A DNA stretch of 64,000 nt from Aeromonas eucrenophila (GTDB lineage Bacteria; Pseudomonadota; Gammaproteobacteria; Enterobacterales; Aeromonadaceae), in assembly GCF_000819865.1 (NCBI RefSeq), contig NZ_CDDF01000016.1, positions 1 through 64,000 of the forward strand, read 5' to 3'. The notes below the pieces were generated by a model. The model saw nothing but the letters and a program-made list of their open reading frames with translations. It had not been told where the DNA came from and did no database searches. A program made the position numbers and the translations under genes. Shown in pieces: positions 35,918-45,472 of this stretch; the first letter of the stretch is position 1; each line of letters opens with the position of its first letter.

Positions 35918-37546
35918 ATGAGAGTCAATCAACCCGTAACCCAGCGTGAGCGCCTCTTTCCGGAGCATCAGAGCCTGATCTCGACCACGGATCTGGAGAG
36001 TCGCATCACCTATGCCAACGAGGAGTTCTGCCAGATCGCCGGCTTCGCGCTGGAGGAGCTGCAAGGATCCCCGCACAACCTGGTGCGCCACCCCGACATG
36101 CCGAGCCAGGCCTTCGCCGACATGTGGGCACACCTGCGCCAGAACAAGAGCTGGATGGGACCGGTCAAGAACCGCTGCAAGAATGGCGATCACTACTGGG
36201 TCAACGCCTTCGTCACCCCCATTCAGGACACCAACGGCAAGGTGGTGGAGTATCAATCCGTGCGCACCGCGCCGGATGGGGAGCTGAAACAGCGGGCGGA
36301 GCGGGTCTATGCCCAGCTCAGGGAAGACAAACAGCCCCTGGCCCTGCGCCTGCCGGCCTTCTCCCACACCCTCGCGCTCAACCTCTGCCTGCTGCTTGCC
36401 CTGGTAGCCATGGTCGCACTGGGCTATCGCCACGAGTCGGGTTGGCTGCTGGCCGCAGCCGTCCTGCCGCTGGCGGGCGCCGCCCTTGTCGTCAATGCCC
36501 TCTCCCGGCGCCTCGGCAAACTCGGCAAGCTGGCCCGCAACCGCTTCGACAACCCGCTGATGCAGCTGCTCTACACAGGCCGGGTCGACAACCTGGCCGC
36601 CGTCGAGCTCGCCATGCGGATGAATCAGGCCGAGTTCAACGCCGTGCTGGCCCGCACCCAGCAAACCTGCCAGCAGATCTTGCGCTCCGCGCAGACTGAC
36701 CTGCACAACGCCGAGGCCATCACCGACAACCTGCAGCAGCAACAGGCGCAGACCAACCAGGTCGCCACCGCCATCACCGAAATGGCGGAATCCATCCGCG
36801 AGGTCTCCCACAGCTCGACCGCCTCCTCAGACCGCTTGGACGAGACCGCCGATCTGTTCAAGGAGGGCAACCGCAGCGTGCTGGAGACCATGAGCGCGGT
36901 GGAAGGGATGCACAGCGAGCTGGTCACCTCCAAGGGAGTGATCAACACGCTAGCCAGCCAGTGCCGGGCCATCGACGGCATTCTGGATGTGATCAACAAC
37001 ATCGCCAACCAGACCAACCTGTTGGCCCTCAACGCCGCCATCGAGGCCGCCCGGGCCGGTGAGGCGGGCCGTGGCTTTTCGGTGGTAGCGGACGAGATCC
37101 GGACACTGGCCATCAAGACCCAGTCCTCCACCGGCGAGATCCAGAAGATGATTAGCCTGCTGCAGGGTAGTGCCGGGGATGCGGAGCAGGCCATGGAGAA
37201 GGGGGAGCAACTCTCCGCCAGCTGTCGCCTCAAGGCCTCAGCCACCGGCGACGTGCTGCAACAGATAAGCGACCGCTTGCTGCAGGTGGCCGCCGGCAGC
37301 AGCCAGATTGCCCAGGCGGTGCAGGAACAATCCCAGGTCACCATGGACATCAACCGCAACGTGCTCAACATCAAGAGCCTCGCGGATGACTCCAGTCTGG
37401 GCAGCCAGCACGCGGTGCAGGGCGTCATCGCGCTGGTGCGGCAATTAAACGAACTGGAGCGGCTGGTGCGCCAATTCCAACAACGCCCCGCCCCTCATGC
37501 CGCCAGTGAACCGCAGCCCAGTGGTCGAGCCCTGCTCGCCCGCTGA
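35918..37546 (+). CDS. Aer-like PAS-domain methyl-accepting chemotaxis receptor
   Basis: A 542-aa energy or aerotaxis receptor. The N-terminal PAS domain (about 10-120) matches E. coli Aer in [37 protein letters not shown] and [15 protein letters not shown], and should hold FAD. Two hydrophobic segments (about 150-195) form a membrane hairpin, followed by a HAMP-like linker and a cytoplasmic signalling domain. The signalling tip is in [19 protein letters not shown] and [12 protein letters not shown]. The ATG at 35918 has CGGA upstream; its sense of signal is inferred from the family. Confidence 0.9.
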   Translation: MRVNQPVTQRERLFPEHQSLISTTDLESRITYANEEFCQIAGFALEELQGSPHNLVRHPDMPSQAFADMWAHLRQNKSWMGPVKNRCKNGDHYWVNAFVTPIQDTNGKVVEYQSVRTAPDGELKQRAERVYAQLREDKQPLALRLPAFSHTLALNLCLLLALVAMVALGYRHESGWLLAAAVLPLAGAALVVNALSRRLGKLGKLARNRFDNPLMQLLYTGRVDNLAAVELAMRMNQAEFNAVLARTQQTCQQILRSAQTDLHNAEAITDNLQQQQAQTNQVATAITEMAESIREVSHSSTASSDRLDETADLFKEGNRSVLETMSAVEGMHSELVTSKGVINTLASQCRAIDGILDVINNIANQTNLLALNAAIEAARAGEAGRGFSVVADEIRTLAIKTQSSTGEIQKMISLLQGSAGDAEQAMEKGEQLSASCRLKASATGDVLQQISDRLLQVAAGSSQIAQAVQEQSQVTMDINRNVLNIKSLADDSSLGSQHAVQGVIALVRQLNELERLVRQFQQRPAPHAASEPQPSGRALLAR

Positions 37547-37596
37547 GCCTTAATGGAGGAAGCCAGTCACACCCTATAAAGACCGTGCGCTAATAC

Positions 37597-37636
37597 AAAA
37601 AAGCATGGGCCCCGTCTCTCACGAGACGGGGCCCAT
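37597..37636 (-). terminator. minus-strand terminator after cysC remnant
   Basis: A perfect 14-bp stem ATGGGCCCCGTCTC/GAGACGGGGCCCAT (37605-37636). T6 follows on the minus strand, so the orientation fits termination of a minus-strand gene; the only such gene nearby is the cysC remnant. It may also receive chemoreceptor transcripts. Confidence 0.75.
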
Positions 37637-37662
37637 CGACCTTATGAGGCTGGGGCAGCACC

Positions 37663-37821
37663 CTAGATCAGGCCCCGACAGCACAAGGCAGTGAGAAGCT
37701 TATCCACCATAGCCTCTACCAGTTTGCCCTTGCAGATCTTTGAATGGTTGCTGCACGACGCCGTACTCAACAGGGTGACTGTCCCGAGCTCACCACCCTG
37801 CTCATATGCGTTGCCGATGCT
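37663..37821 (-). pseudogene. remnant of a cysC 3' end
   Basis: On the minus strand the last ~45 codons read as a degenerate APS-kinase tail: NAYE..., then VEAMVDKLLTALCCRGLI before a TAG stop, compared with SAYE... and [19 protein letters not shown] in the intact CysC at 42372. The plus-strand bases agree at roughly 70% over the final 65 positions. An extra ~11 codons rich in Cys lie in the middle. No start or kinase motifs are left, so it is a fragment. Confidence 0.7.
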
Positions 37822-38120
37822 GAGCCCCCCATAACCACCCGTTATTAATAAATTTGTTGATCTTGCCCAGAAAACGCCCCTCTCCCGCTTCTCTCCCCAG
37901 CCCCGTTCGGTAACACTGCCATTTGGTAAATGTCTCGTTGGAGTCAACCATGAGCCAGACCAGAGCAACACCGCAGGGAAAGATCAGTAGGCTGGAGGCT
38001 GTCATTCAGGGGCGGTAGCCTTGCCGGATAGAATGGATAAGCGAGAGTTGCCCACTACGAGCCACTCACAATGGTGACTTTCACAGGTTCATTTAGAAAA
38101 GTATTATTAGGAAATAGAAA
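37822..38120. other. non-coding left part of the island
   Basis: About 300 bases without a supportable gene. Composition shifts from host-like to A/T-rich towards hamA. A possible promoter for hamA is TTTCAC (38079-38084), 17 bases, TATTAT (38102-38107), though it would leave a very short leader with the AGGAAAT Shine-Dalgarno at the transcription start, so another promoter further up is possible. Confidence 0.5.
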
Positions 38121-38930
38121 ATGCCATGGACTAATGAGCACATCGAATGGCTGCAAGACACCGGAAATGCATTAACACTAACGTGTGGTAAGCAAGTACC
38201 AGTTTATAGGCTTCATCACGATGTAAATGATGATAATAAAATGGCCGCATGGGCTAAGCACTTTAGAAACCATTATTGCAACGACCATCAAATAGATCTT
38301 CTAAAGGCTCCAGGTCAGTCTAGCTCTGATTATTTAATAACGATGAAATTCCCCAGTTCTACAATACCTCCAGGGCCAAGTATTCGAGCTGGGGATTTCG
38401 CGGAAATCCTTGTCGCTGATTATTTAACATACCTTAAGAATTACACCGTCCCTAGAACACGTTATGACCGAAAAGGTGTACCTAATGAATCCACCAAGGG
38501 GTCAGACGTTTTGGCTTTTAAATATAACCAAACTAATCAAGCCAATGATGAGTTGTTAGTCTATGAAGTCAAAGCGAAGCTCAGTGCTGGGGCTAAGTCG
38601 ATGCTTCAAGAAGCAGTAGATCACTCAGCCAAAGATCCCTTACGTTTGGCTGAATCTCTGAATGGAATAAAGCAAAGAATGATTGATCGGAACGAACTGG
38701 CTAGTGTAGGAATGGTTAATAGGTTTCAGGATTCAGTAAATCGACCTTATCAGTTGAGATTTGGAGCAGCTGCGGTATGTTCTGACAGCGCATATGATGC
38801 AGCGATACTTGAGCAAGCGGATACTACTAATCATCCACATGCAAATGACTTGGAGTTATTAGCCATTCAAGGAACTGAGTTAATGGCTCTCGCTCACACA
38901 TTGTACGAGAGGGCTGCTCATGAGATTTGA
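38121..38930 (+). CDS. hamA: Hachiman defence nuclease HamA (DUF1837)
   Basis: A 269-aa DUF1837 protein, the nuclease component of the Hachiman anti-phage system. The C-terminal ~180 residues carry a PD-(D/E)xK-like active site: Glu95 in RAGDFAEILVADYL, Asp129 in KGSDVLAFK, and Glu149-Val-Lys151 in LLVYEVKAKL. HamA is held by the HamB helicase and released on damaged or phage DNA to degrade DNA. It overlaps hamB by 11 bases. G+C content (about 42%) is far below the flanking genes, a sign of transfer. AGGAAA precedes the ATG. Confidence 0.9.
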   Translation: MPWTNEHIEWLQDTGNALTLTCGKQVPVYRLHHDVNDDNKMAAWAKHFRNHYCNDHQIDLLKAPGQSSSDYLITMKFPSSTIPPGPSIRAGDFAEILVADYLTYLKNYTVPRTRYDRKGVPNESTKGSDVLAFKYNQTNQANDELLVYEVKAKLSAGAKSMLQEAVDHSAKDPLRLAESLNGIKQRMIDRNELASVGMVNRFQDSVNRPYQLRFGAAAVCSDSAYDAAILEQADTTNHPHANDLELLAIQGTELMALAHTLYERAAHEI

Positions 38931-41900
38931 AAATCAATCTTCAAAACTGCTTTCCATTACTAAATCAAAGGCAAAAATGTACGAGTTTGGTTTAGATGAA
39001 GAGCATCATATTCGTTTAATAGAATCACCAACTAAATTGCTATTAATGACAATTGGTATCTTAGGTGATCTATGCCGAGAAGAACTTTCTATCGAAAGAA
39101 ATCTCGCAACTTACGAATTGAGGAGGGGAGAAATTCGAAATGTAGCTAGGTACTTCGATGCTCTTCTTTCTTCAAAGCTACAAACTGAACATAACTACTA
39201 CCTTTGCCTATTAGGTGCAGCATCATATTACCTTGCAGACATGCCTGGAAGTGCCATTGTTTTATCCAACAAGCTTGATGCGTTAAGTGTCAGCTTGACG
39301 GACTCATCAATTGATAATCTATTGAAATGGCTGTTACAATCAAACTTCTCTGAGCCTCTGAATTTTGAACGCGAAACTATTTTAACCCCTTTAATGACCG
39401 AATTATCTCAGTCACTTCATGCCTATGTTGGCTCAGATGTAAATGCTAAATCTAACAGTTTAACCCTCGCCAATAATATTCGTAAACACTGTCATGAAAG
39501 CGGTAGTGATCGTGAACTTTTATTGGCGGATATAGTTTCCTCTGTTGTCGTACGTAAGATAAACAACGCATCAATTAACTTACTCCCAGCTTATACAAAT
39601 TTGCCTGTGGAGGATTGGCTACCCGCTCTGGACAAGGAGACGTTCGTTAGAGAATTTTGGCCAGCTCAAAGGTTACTAGGTGAAGCTGGAGTATTAAAAG
39701 GAAGCTCTGCAATTGTGCAACTCCCTACCAGCGCGGGAAAAACGAAATCAGCAGAGTTGATAATACGCTCTGCTTTCTTGTCAGGAAGAGCGACGGCTGC
39801 TGTGATTATTGCACCTTTTCGCTCACTATGCCGTGAGATTAGCTCTTCACTTTCTATATCTTTTTCTGGCGAAGAAGTGTTGGTGAACCAACTTAGCGAC
39901 ATTCCTCAAATAGATGATTTTGATGTAGAATTATTTTCGCAGTTGTTCAGAGAGGCAGAAGAGGATATTCGAGATGTTCCAACCATTATCATTGCAACTC
40001 CAGAGAAGTTAGTTTACCTGCTACGACATAAGCCTGAGTTGGCTGGAGCAATTTCTTTAGTTATCTATGATGAGGGGCATCAGTTTGATACTGGTGCTAG
40101 AGGGGTAACTTATGAGTTACTTTTAACCAGTCTAAAGCGAGAGCTGAACCCACAGACGCAACATGTATTGATTTCAGCAGTTTTGTCAAATGCACAGTCT
40201 ATAGGAGATTGGCTTTATGCCGGTGATGGCCTCGTCGTAAATGGGGCAGAGTGCTTATCGACAGAGCGAAGTGTTGCTTTTGCTAGTTGGCGAAGTGGAC
40301 GTGGGCAGTTCCACTACGTAGAACCATTTAATATTGATGAAGAGTAATTCTTCGTTCCCAGAGTGATGGAATCGTTAGAACTACCTAGAAGGGGGAGTGA
40401 AAGTGTCCAACGATATTTCCCTCCTAAGGAGGATAAATCACTTGTTGCGGCATATCTGGGGTTAAAACTATCTGAACATGGCCCCGTAGCAGTTTTTTGT
40501 GGGCAAAAAAGTTCAGTTATAAAAATTTGTCGGGAAGTCCTTAAGCCGTTGGAGAGAATTCAGCAACTCGATGAGCCTATACGATTTAGCGATCAAGATG
40601 AAATCCAGAAAATTGGGAAGTTATCGGAATTGCATCTAGGGAGTAGCGCAGTTGTTACGAAAGCAATAAAGCTTGGTGTTTTACCGCATAGTGCAAACAT
40701 TCCTAATGGTTTGAGGATATCTGTCGAGCATGCAATGGAATATGGTTACGGTCGCTGCGTTGTTTGCACATCAACCTTAGCTCAGGGAGTTAACCTTCCA
40801 ATTAAGTACTTAGTAGTCTCTGGTGTTTTTCAAGGAGAGAAACTGATATCGACTCGAGATTTTCATAATCTTTTGGGTAGAGCGGGTAGAGCTGGTAGAG
40901 CTGGTAGAGCTGGTAAGCATACAGAGGGAAGTATCATTTTCGCAGATACCGAATTATTTGATAATCGTCGCACCTCAAAGTGGAGACAGTGGAAACAAAT
41001 GAACAATTTGTTAGACCCGTCTCAATCAGAGAGCTGTTTAAGTAGTCTATTAACTCTGGTTCAGCCGTTTTTTGACGATCCATTCAATATCAATCCTATC
41101 CAGCATATAACGTCACCTGAAGAGTATGAAAAATTTATCATTGAGGCCGCTGAGCGCCAGAAAGTTGATATTAAAAGCTTACTTAGACAAATGCGACAAC
41201 GGGTGGGCTACATAGAAAGTCTTGAAAGCTATCTGCTGGCAAACCTCACTAGTGACGAAATGCTTGATGGCGAGGCTTTGACTGAACTTTGCCATGGAAC
41301 CTTTGCCTATAGCCTTGCTTCTGATGCTGAAAAGGACAAGTTAGGACAAGTTTTTAATATGGTAGCAGAGCGGGTAAAACAAGTTGAGGCTGAAAAGCGC
41401 CCTTGTTTTGGAAAAGCTCTTCTGGGTATCAATGAACTAAATGTTATTGAACGTTGGCTAATAGATAACATAGAAAATTTAGATGAAGTCTCGGATGTTA
41501 TAGGGATACTAGAGTCGCTTTGGCCTATGGTTGCAAGCTTAGGCATGAACAACAGCCTGAATAAGCTTATCGGTGAAGACGCACACCTATTTTTTGCTAA
41601 GAAATGGTGTTCTGGCGTTTCATACAATGAAATGTTGTTGCAGGCAAACAAGAAGGCTTTCAGATTTAGGGCAGGTTCTCAGCAAAGAAGGCTGAAATTA
41701 GAGAACATTATCGACATTTGTGACAGTGCATTGGGCTATGATGTGATGCTGATAGTGGGAGCTTGCGCTGACATTATTGAGAGCCTATTCGGGAAGCAAT
41801 TACTGGCTGATTCAGTACGTGAATTACAACTAGCTCTACGTATTGGGCTATCTAATAATATCGCCAAGGAGCTTTATGCGATTGGTTTGGCTGATAGAGC

Positions 41901-42054
41901 TGTTGCATTAGCTGTCGCAGATCGCATTGCTGAATCCGAGAAGGAAGTATCTGAGCATGGTAAAAAACTAGCTATGACCCACCGTGATGTAATTGAGCCT
42001 GAGTTGCATAAGTTCCCTTCAGTATTTTTTAACTCTCTTTATGGGCGTACATAG
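38920..42054 (+). pseudogene. hamB: Hachiman helicase HamB, interrupted by an in-frame TAA
   Basis: A superfamily-2 helicase of 1044 codons in one frame, with a TAA at 40345-40347 (codon 476). Before it: an uncharacterised N-terminal ~240 residues, Walker A LPTSAGKT (269-274 region), DEGH motif II (384-387), and SAVLSN motif III. After it: helicase domain 2 with CTSTLAQGVNLP and motif VI LLGRAGRAGRAGRAG, and a ~330-residue C-terminal region. The parts after codon 481 have no good ribosome-binding site, so a separate product is unlikely. The break is probably a GAA-to-TAA change, because EE-stop-FFVPR reads on cleanly. Alternatives are a sequencing error or suppression. Confidence 0.88.
40876..40911 (+). 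repeat. 9-bp tandem repeat in hamB motif VI
   Basis: Four units of GGTAGAGCN (last base G, T, T, T) in frame, encoding Gly-Arg-Ala repeats at codons 653-664. SF2 helicases normally have one or two GRAGR blocks at this place; extra units look like slippage expansion. Confidence 0.85.
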
Positions 42055-42371
42055 TCAAAACAACTAAATTGGGACACCCACCATTTCGAGCGCCGCGTAG
42101 CGAGCCCACTTAGCCACTGCCGGGCACGGTTTTGGTTCCCCCTCTGATTCGCCGAAACAAGGCGACGAAGCTCTGTCGCGAGACATGGATTTTAAGCGAG
42201 CGGAGGCAGGGGGGACCTTTCTTTTGGTGATGCAATGCACTGCGCTTATTTTTCACCCTACATATCAAAATCGCTCGACGGAGAAATAGCAACGACAAGA
42301 GAATGGCTGAAATCAATAAACAGGGGGCAAACCCCCCCTCAGATATCAATGCTCAGTGCGGGCAATCAACC
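42055..42371. other. non-coding right part of the island, with cysC terminator
   Basis: 317 bases without a supportable gene. Composition returns to ~52% G+C at 42080-42240, then falls. It includes CGAGCGCCGCGTAGCGAGCC and a C-rich tract that look like a dispersed intergenic element, which I cannot name. At 42323-42337 GGGGGC...CCCCC forms a hairpin with TTTATT on the minus strand: the terminator of cysC. Confidence 0.6.
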
Positions 42372-42965
42372 TCAGTCGATCAAGCCCCGTTGGCGTAAAG
42401 CGGTTAGCAACTCATCCACCAAAGCATCTACCGACTTGCCGGCGTTAAGCAGATGGATTTCAGGAGACTCCGGCGCCTCATAGGCGGAGTCGATGCCGGT
42501 GAAGTTACGGATCTCACCCGCCCTCGCCTTCTTGTAGAGCCCCTTGGGGTCACGCTCCTCGCACACGGCGAGCGGCGCATCCACAAACACCTCGATAAAC
42601 TCGTCCGCCCCCAAGAGACTTCTCACCAGATCCCGCTCGGCGCGAAACGGCGAGATAAAGGCGGTGAGGACGATAAGGCCCGCATCCACCATTAATTTTG
42701 CCACTTCACCTACCCGACGGATATTCTCCTGCCTGGAGGCATCGTCGAAGCCGAGATCACCACAGAGGCCGTGGCGCACGTTATCTCCATCCAGCAGATA
42801 GGTGTGCTTGCCTTCGGCCGCCAGCGCCTGCTCCAGCGCCCCCGCCAGGGTGGACTTGCCCGCCCCGGACAAGCCGGTAAACCAGAGCACCAGCGGTTTC
42901 TGTTCCTTCAACTGTGATCGGCTCTGCTTGCTGACGGCATGCTGATGCCACACGACGTTATTCAT
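42372..42965 (-). CDS. cysC: adenylylsulfate kinase
   Basis: APS kinase (197 aa) phosphorylates adenylylsulfate to PAPS in sulfate assimilation. P-loop is [36 protein letters not shown], and [20 protein letters not shown] are family hallmarks. The start at 42965 has AAGGAA upstream. It is last in cysD-cysN-cysC, 54 bases beyond cysN. The 3' end abuts the accessory island, and a second, degenerate cysC tail lies at its other side. Confidence 0.96.
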   Translation of the reverse strand: MNNVVWHQHAVSKQSRSQLKEQKPLVLWFTGLSGAGKSTLAGALEQALAAEGKHTYLLDGDNVRHGLCGDLGFDDASRQENIRRVGEVAKLMVDAGLIVLTAFISPFRAERDLVRSLLGADEFIEVFVDAPLAVCEERDPKGLYKKARAGEIRNFTGIDSAYEAPESPEIHLLNAGKSVDALVDELLTALRQRGLID

Positions 42966-43019
42966 CCAGATTCCTTCTCTACGGCTCTTGCCCTCTCCCG
43001 AGGGAGAGGGCACCAGGCT

Positions 43020-44447
43020 CTATTGCTTGCCGCTGTCGTTGCCGACTGCCAGCGCCTGCCAGTGGGGGAAGTGCTTGCGCACCAGGGCGTTGAGCTCGAT
43101 CTCGAACTCGCTGTACTGCCCCTTAGCCACCTTGGCCGCCAGCCCTTCCACTATCATGCCGGCGCCGACGGTGACGTTGGAGAGCCGATCGATCAGGATG
43201 AAGCTGCCGGTATCGCGGATCTCCTGGTAGGGATCGAACGCCACAGGATCGGTCAGGCTCAGCTCGCACAGGCCTATCTCGTTGAGCTTGAGCTCGGAGG
43301 CTGCCAACTCGTTCAGCTTGTTGATCTCGATGCGGTGGCGAATGGCCTCCACCTGACCACGGGTCTTCTTGGTGGCCAGCTTGATGTCGTAGACCCGGCC
43401 CGGCTGCAGGGACTCCTCCCCCATCCAGACGATGTGGGCTAGCACGTTCTGGGTCACCTTGGGCTGGCGAGCGGCGTCCACCAGCAGATCCCCCCGGCTG
43501 ATGTCGATCTCGTCCGCGAAGGTCACTGTGATGGCTTGACCCGGCAGGGCGTACTCCAGATCCCCGTCGAAGGTGACGATGCGGGTCACCTTGCTCTGCT
43601 TGCCGGAGGGCAGCACCGCCAGGGTGTCACCTACCCTCAGCACGCCGGAGGCCAGAGTGCCCGCGAAGCCGCGAAAGTCCAGGTTCGGGCGGCTGACATA
43701 CTGTACCGGCAGGCGCACCGGATGGCGTTCCAGCTCGCGCTCCACCTCAGCGGTTTCCAGCAGGGAGAGCAGAGTCTCCCCCTGATACCAGGCCAGCTTG
43801 TCGCTTTGGTTGACCACGTTGTCCCCATCCAGCGCCGAGACAGGCACGATCTGGATGTTATCGACGCTGAGCTTCTTGGCAAATTCCCGATACTCGGCGC
43901 TGATGCGATCGAACACCTGCTGGCTGAACTCCACCAGATCCATCTTGTTGACCGCCACCACGAACTGCTTGATGCCAAGCAAGCTGGCGATAAAGCTGTG
44001 GCGACGGGTCTGATCCAGCACCCCCTTGCGGGCATCGATGAGGATGATGGCGAGATCGCAGGTGGAGGCGCCGGTGGCCATGTTGCGGGTGTACTGCTCG
44101 TGGCCCGGGGTGTCCGAGATGATGAACTTGCGCTTCGCGGTCGAGAAATAGCGGTAGGCCACGTCTATGGTGATGCCCTGCTCGCGCTCGGCCTGCAGGC
44201 CGTCCACCAGCAGCGCCAAGTCGAGCTTCTCGCCCGTGGTGCCGAGCTTCTGGCTGTCGGACTCCAGCGCCTTGAGCTGATCTTCATAGATCTGCTGGGA
44301 GTCGTGCAACAATCGGCCAATGAGAGTGCTCTTGCCGTCATCCACGCTGCCGCAGGTGAGAAAACGCAGCAGGCTCTTGTGCTGCTGGGCGTGCAGGTAG
44401 GCTTCGATGCCCTGCTCTGTGATGGCGGTCTGAATGTGGTTGTTCAT
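43020..44447 (-). CDS. cysN: sulfate adenylyltransferase subunit 1
   Basis: GTPase subunit of ATP sulfurylase (475 aa) that couples GTP hydrolysis to APS formation. It is EF-Tu-like: [16 protein letters not shown] (P-loop), [17 protein letters not shown] (G3), and [14 protein letters not shown] (G4), followed by two beta-barrel domains. AAGGAA precedes the start. It is 11 bases after cysD, and the encoded proteins form a heterodimer. Confidence 0.97.
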   Translation of the reverse strand: MNNHIQTAITEQGIEAYLHAQQHKSLLRFLTCGSVDDGKSTLIGRLLHDSQQIYEDQLKALESDSQKLGTTGEKLDLALLVDGLQAEREQGITIDVAYRYFSTAKRKFIISDTPGHEQYTRNMATGASTCDLAIILIDARKGVLDQTRRHSFIASLLGIKQFVVAVNKMDLVEFSQQVFDRISAEYREFAKKLSVDNIQIVPVSALDGDNVVNQSDKLAWYQGETLLSLLETAEVERELERHPVRLPVQYVSRPNLDFRGFAGTLASGVLRVGDTLAVLPSGKQSKVTRIVTFDGDLEYALPGQAITVTFADEIDISRGDLLVDAARQPKVTQNVLAHIVWMGEESLQPGRVYDIKLATKKTRGQVEAIRHRIEINKLNELAASELKLNEIGLCELSLTDPVAFDPYQEIRDTGSFILIDRLSNVTVGAGMIVEGLAAKVAKGQYSEFEIELNALVRKHFPHWQALAVGNDSGKQ

Positions 44448-44458
44448 GTGTCGATTCC

Positions 44459-45367
44459 TTAGAAATATCCCTGACGCTTCTTCTGCTCCATGGAGCCCGC
44501 CTGATCGTGGTCGATGAGCCGTCCCTGCCGCTCGCTCGAGGTGGTCAGCAGCATCTCCTCGATGATCTCCGGCAAGGTGGTGGCATCGGACTCGATGGCG
44601 CCGGTCAGCGGGTAGCAGCCGAGGGTGCGGAAGCGCACCAGCTCCTGCTTCACCTCATCTTCCGGGCCTATTGGCATGCGCTCGTCATCCACCATGATCT
44701 TGATGCCGCTGCGTTCCACCACGGGGCGCACGGCGGCAAAGTAGAGCGGCACTATGTCGATGTTTTCCAGGTAGATGTATTGCCAGATGTCGAGCTCGGT
44801 CCAGTTGGAGAGCGGGAACACCCGGATGCTCTCCCCCTTGTTGACCTGGCTGTTGTAGACGCGCCACAGCTCGGGCCGCTGGTTCTTGGGATCCCAGCGG
44901 TGGGACTTGTCACGGAAGGAGTAGACCCGCTCCTTGGCCCGGGACTTCTCCTCGTCCCGGCGCGCGCCACCGAAGGCGGCATCGAAGCCGTACTTGTTGA
45001 GCGCCTGCTTGAGCCCCTCAGTCTTCATGATGTCGGTGTGCTTGCCGCTGCCGTGCACGAAGGGGTTGATGTCCATCGCCAGCCCGTCCGGGTTCTTGTG
45101 GACGATGAGATCCAGCCCGTACTTGGCGGCGGTCTCGTCCCGGAACTTGATCATCTCCTTGAACTTCCAGTTGGTGTCCACGTGCAGCAGCGGGAAGGGG
45201 ATCTTGCCCGGATAGAAGGCCTTGCGGGCCAGGTGCAGCATGACGGAGGAGTCCTTGCCGATGGAGTACATCATCACCGGGTTTTCAAATTCGGCGGCCA
45301 CCTCGCGAATGATGTGGATGCTCTCGGCTTCCAGTTGTTGCAGGTGAGTTAGTCTTTCACGATCCAT
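44459..45367 (-). CDS. cysD: sulfate adenylyltransferase subunit 2
   Basis: Catalytic subunit of ATP sulfurylase (302 aa), a PP-loop family enzyme. [20 protein letters not shown] carries the ATP-binding SGGKDS-like loop, followed by [13 protein letters not shown] and [15 protein letters not shown]. The start at 45367 is chosen by match to the E. coli N-terminus ([19 protein letters not shown]); the frame extends to 45394. The 105-base gap to cysG contains short G/C-rich palindromes. Confidence 0.97.
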   Translation of the reverse strand: MDRERLTHLQQLEAESIHIIREVAAEFENPVMMYSIGKDSSVMLHLARKAFYPGKIPFPLLHVDTNWKFKEMIKFRDETAAKYGLDLIVHKNPDGLAMDINPFVHGSGKHTDIMKTEGLKQALNKYGFDAAFGGARRDEEKSRAKERVYSFRDKSHRWDPKNQRPELWRVYNSQVNKGESIRVFPLSNWTELDIWQYIYLENIDIVPLYFAAVRPVVERSGIKIMVDDERMPIGPEDEVKQELVRFRTLGCYPLTGAIESDATTLPEIIEEMLLTTSSERQGRLIDHDQAGSMEQKKRQGYF

Positions 45368-45472
45368 GTCTGGGTCCTCAGTCATTACCAGCACGCCTTG
45401 GCGTGCCTTGGGTTCAGTGCGGCGCCGCGTTGGCAGCGCCGGAAAATCGATTCGTCTTTAACGGCAGATGGC

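Noticed and set aside
37802-38005. 67-codon minus-strand open frame with a hydrophobic start
   Set aside because: No Shine-Dalgarno and no family; the hydrophobic N-terminus alone does not support a gene.
40876-40911. Short tandem repeats considered as a CRISPR array
   Set aside because: Units are 9 bp without spacers and lie in frame inside a helicase motif.
42110-42349. 79-codon minus-strand open frame in the island flank
   Set aside because: No Shine-Dalgarno, overlaps the cysC terminator, basic low-quality sequence; more likely part of a non-coding element.
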